Below are positions 63,202 to 64,000 of a stretch of 64,000 bases of DNA, piece after piece. The notes under the pieces are model-generated. The model was not told the DNA's origin. It made no database searches and saw only the letters and a list, made by a program, of their open reading frames with translations. This DNA is from Alphaproteobacteria bacterium (GTDB lineage Bacteria > Pseudomonadota > Alphaproteobacteria > Rhodospirillales > Rhodospirillaceae), in NCBI GenBank assembly GCA_030835385.1, contig JAURPI010000005.1, forward strand, positions 1-64,000, given 5' to 3'. The position numbers and the translations under genes were made by a program. Within the stretch, counting starts at the first letter, position 1; each line of letters begins with the position of its first letter.

Positions 63202-64000
63202 GCCTGCCGTTTTTTCCACCAAAGCCACGCCCCCGTGACAAACAAAAACGGCATGATCAGCCCCGAAAGCAAAACTAGAAAACGCCCAAAGTTGCCGATG
63301 ATTTCGCCAGAATGAATGGCAAAAGCCCAGTCTTCGGCAAGTGGAATTCCCTCAAGGTCTTCCCAATCCCGAACAAACAGAACACGTCCGGAATGTCGCT
63401 CAAAGAAAACGCGATTGAGGGCCCGCACATTTGGGCTATCTGTGTCCAGAAAAGTGACAACGCAAACAGATCGCGCGAGGCGGATGTAACTTAAATCGCG
63501 AATGGGATCATTGGGAAAACTTGCCCGCGCTGTTTCTATAATCGTGTCTATTGGTACCGGGTTACCAGAGGTGTCCGAGCTCGCTCCTGCTGCTGCAAAC
63601 GCGCCAAAACCGCCAGAAGAGTTTGACCCGAATTCCGGGACCGTCAGCAGACCAAAAATCATCTTTCCTGACAAGGCGACCACAAAAAGCAGCACAAAAG
63701 AATACGCGCCTGAAACACGATGCAGGCCAAACAGAAATCGCTGCAATGGGCGTCGCTTAATGGTTAGCGATTGCTTCAACGTCTCGCGTCTGGGCCACCA
63801 CAGGTAAATACCTGACAACGCCATCAACAGCATAAGAAGACTGCCCAGATGCACTGCATTGATGCCGGGCGTTCCCATAGAAATTTGCTCGTGCAAACGA
63901 AACATCAGTTCAAACGGATACTGATATTTACTGCCCCATCCGGTGATCTCCCCCGTATAGGGGTTCATGCTTACATACATGTTTGGCGCTGGGGCATTGT
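63198..64000 (-). CDS. PepSY-associated membrane protein (iron-regulated type), N-terminus outside window
   Basis: PepSY/TM-domain protein, probably involved in siderophore reduction or iron uptake by family. The ORF track starts at 63980, but upstream codons in the same frame read NAPAPNMYVSMNPYTGEITG, so the gene continues past the right edge. MNPYTGEI, LHEQISMG, VHLGSLLMLLMALSGIYLWWPRRE and LHRVSGAYSFVLLFVVALSG are typical; His residues in the TM helices may bind haem. It ends with an overlap of 4 bases with the solute-binding protein gene. Confidence 0.9.
   Translation of the reverse strand, partial: NAPAPNMYVSMNPYTGEITGWGSKYQYPFELMFRLHEQISMGTPGINAVHLGSLLMLLMALSGIYLWWPRRETLKQSLTIKRRPLQRFLFGLHRVSGAYSFVLLFVVALSGKMIFGLLTVPEFGSNSSGGFGAFAAAGASSDTSGNPVPIDTIIETARASFPNDPIRDLSYIRLARSVCVVTFLDTDSPNVRALNRVFFERHSGRVLFVRDWEDLEGIPLAEDWAFAIHSGEIIGNFGRFLVLLSGLIMPFLFVTGAWLWWKKRQA

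Noticed and set aside
1-64000. CRISPR array, rRNA operon, prophage or complete IS element
   Set aside because: No tandem direct repeats with regular spacers, rRNA sequence or phage genes were seen; only an IS3 stub is present.

Overview
This window comes from an alphaproteobacterial chromosome. The main evidence is the gene order dusB-ntrB-ntrC-ntrY-ntrX-trkA-dat-(HAD)-hfq-hflX at the left end, which is typical of Rhodospirillales/Rhizobiales-like lineages. The rest of the gene content fits a free-living aerobe with a sizeable accessory metabolism: a thiamine-precursor/sulfonate-type ABC transporter, MTA salvage genes, a molybdenum enzyme, MFS pumps, and nitrilase and alpha/beta-hydrolase homologues. 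No species can be named from the sequence alone.

Layout. (1) 1-12156 is a conserved + strand block: dusB (cut by the window edge), the two nitrogen two-component systems, trkA, a class-IV aminotransferase, a HAD phosphatase, hfq, hflX, and a truncated inositol-monophosphatase remnant. (2) 12166-13274 holds mazG and a coupled small lipoprotein on the minus strand. (3) 13644-20967 is an accessory + strand locus. It contains a small acidic protein of unknown function, a methyltransferase-fold protein with a twin-arginine signal, a MacA/MacB-type (split) ABC export system, and a secreted nitrilase-fold protein without the catalytic cysteine, closed by a clear terminator. (4) 21094-23528 holds a SRAP/YedK protein and a regulatory-domain methyltransferase. 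(5) 23518-32118 is a minus-strand housekeeping block: MBL hydrolase, tatD, metG, holB, tmk, a D,D-carboxypeptidase, rlpA and a lytic transglycosylase. (6) 32407-34988 is an ABC importer. It converges on 35005-37672, an MTA/5'-deoxynucleoside salvage operon (mtnP, mtnA and a class II aldolase). (7) tRNA-Ser(UGA) lies at 37797-37886.

(8) 38150-59552 is an accessory region with many relics and paralogues. It includes a doubly frameshifted DUF4116 gene, an SNase-like nuclease, an IS3-type transposase stub and a membrane protein. A two-subunit pyrogallol-phloroglucinol transhydroxylase-like molybdoenzyme follows, whose large subunit carries an SCP2-like N-terminal domain. Next come a Tat-type DUF1838 protein that seems to use an ATT start, a 7-TM-like protein, a FrnE/DsbA-like protein, two tandem nitrilase-family proteins, two MFS transporters, two alpha/beta hydrolases (one with His at the nucleophile position), a secreted tandem DUF1330 protein, three methyltransferase-fold paralogues and a dead DUF1838 gene. 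(9) 59563-64000 holds a SUMF1-domain secreted protein, a MOSC protein, an orphan oligopeptide-type solute-binding protein and a PepSY-type membrane protein cut by the right edge.

The most interesting signal is that regions 3 and 8 share the same unusual pairing. Both have methyltransferase-fold proteins of one family (some with Tat signals, although SAM is cytoplasmic) and nitrilase-fold proteins with altered catalytic triads; region 8 also has DUF1838 proteins, a transhydroxylase-like Mo enzyme and transporters. I read this as a possible uncharacterised catabolic or detoxification system. That reading is inference, not demonstrated.
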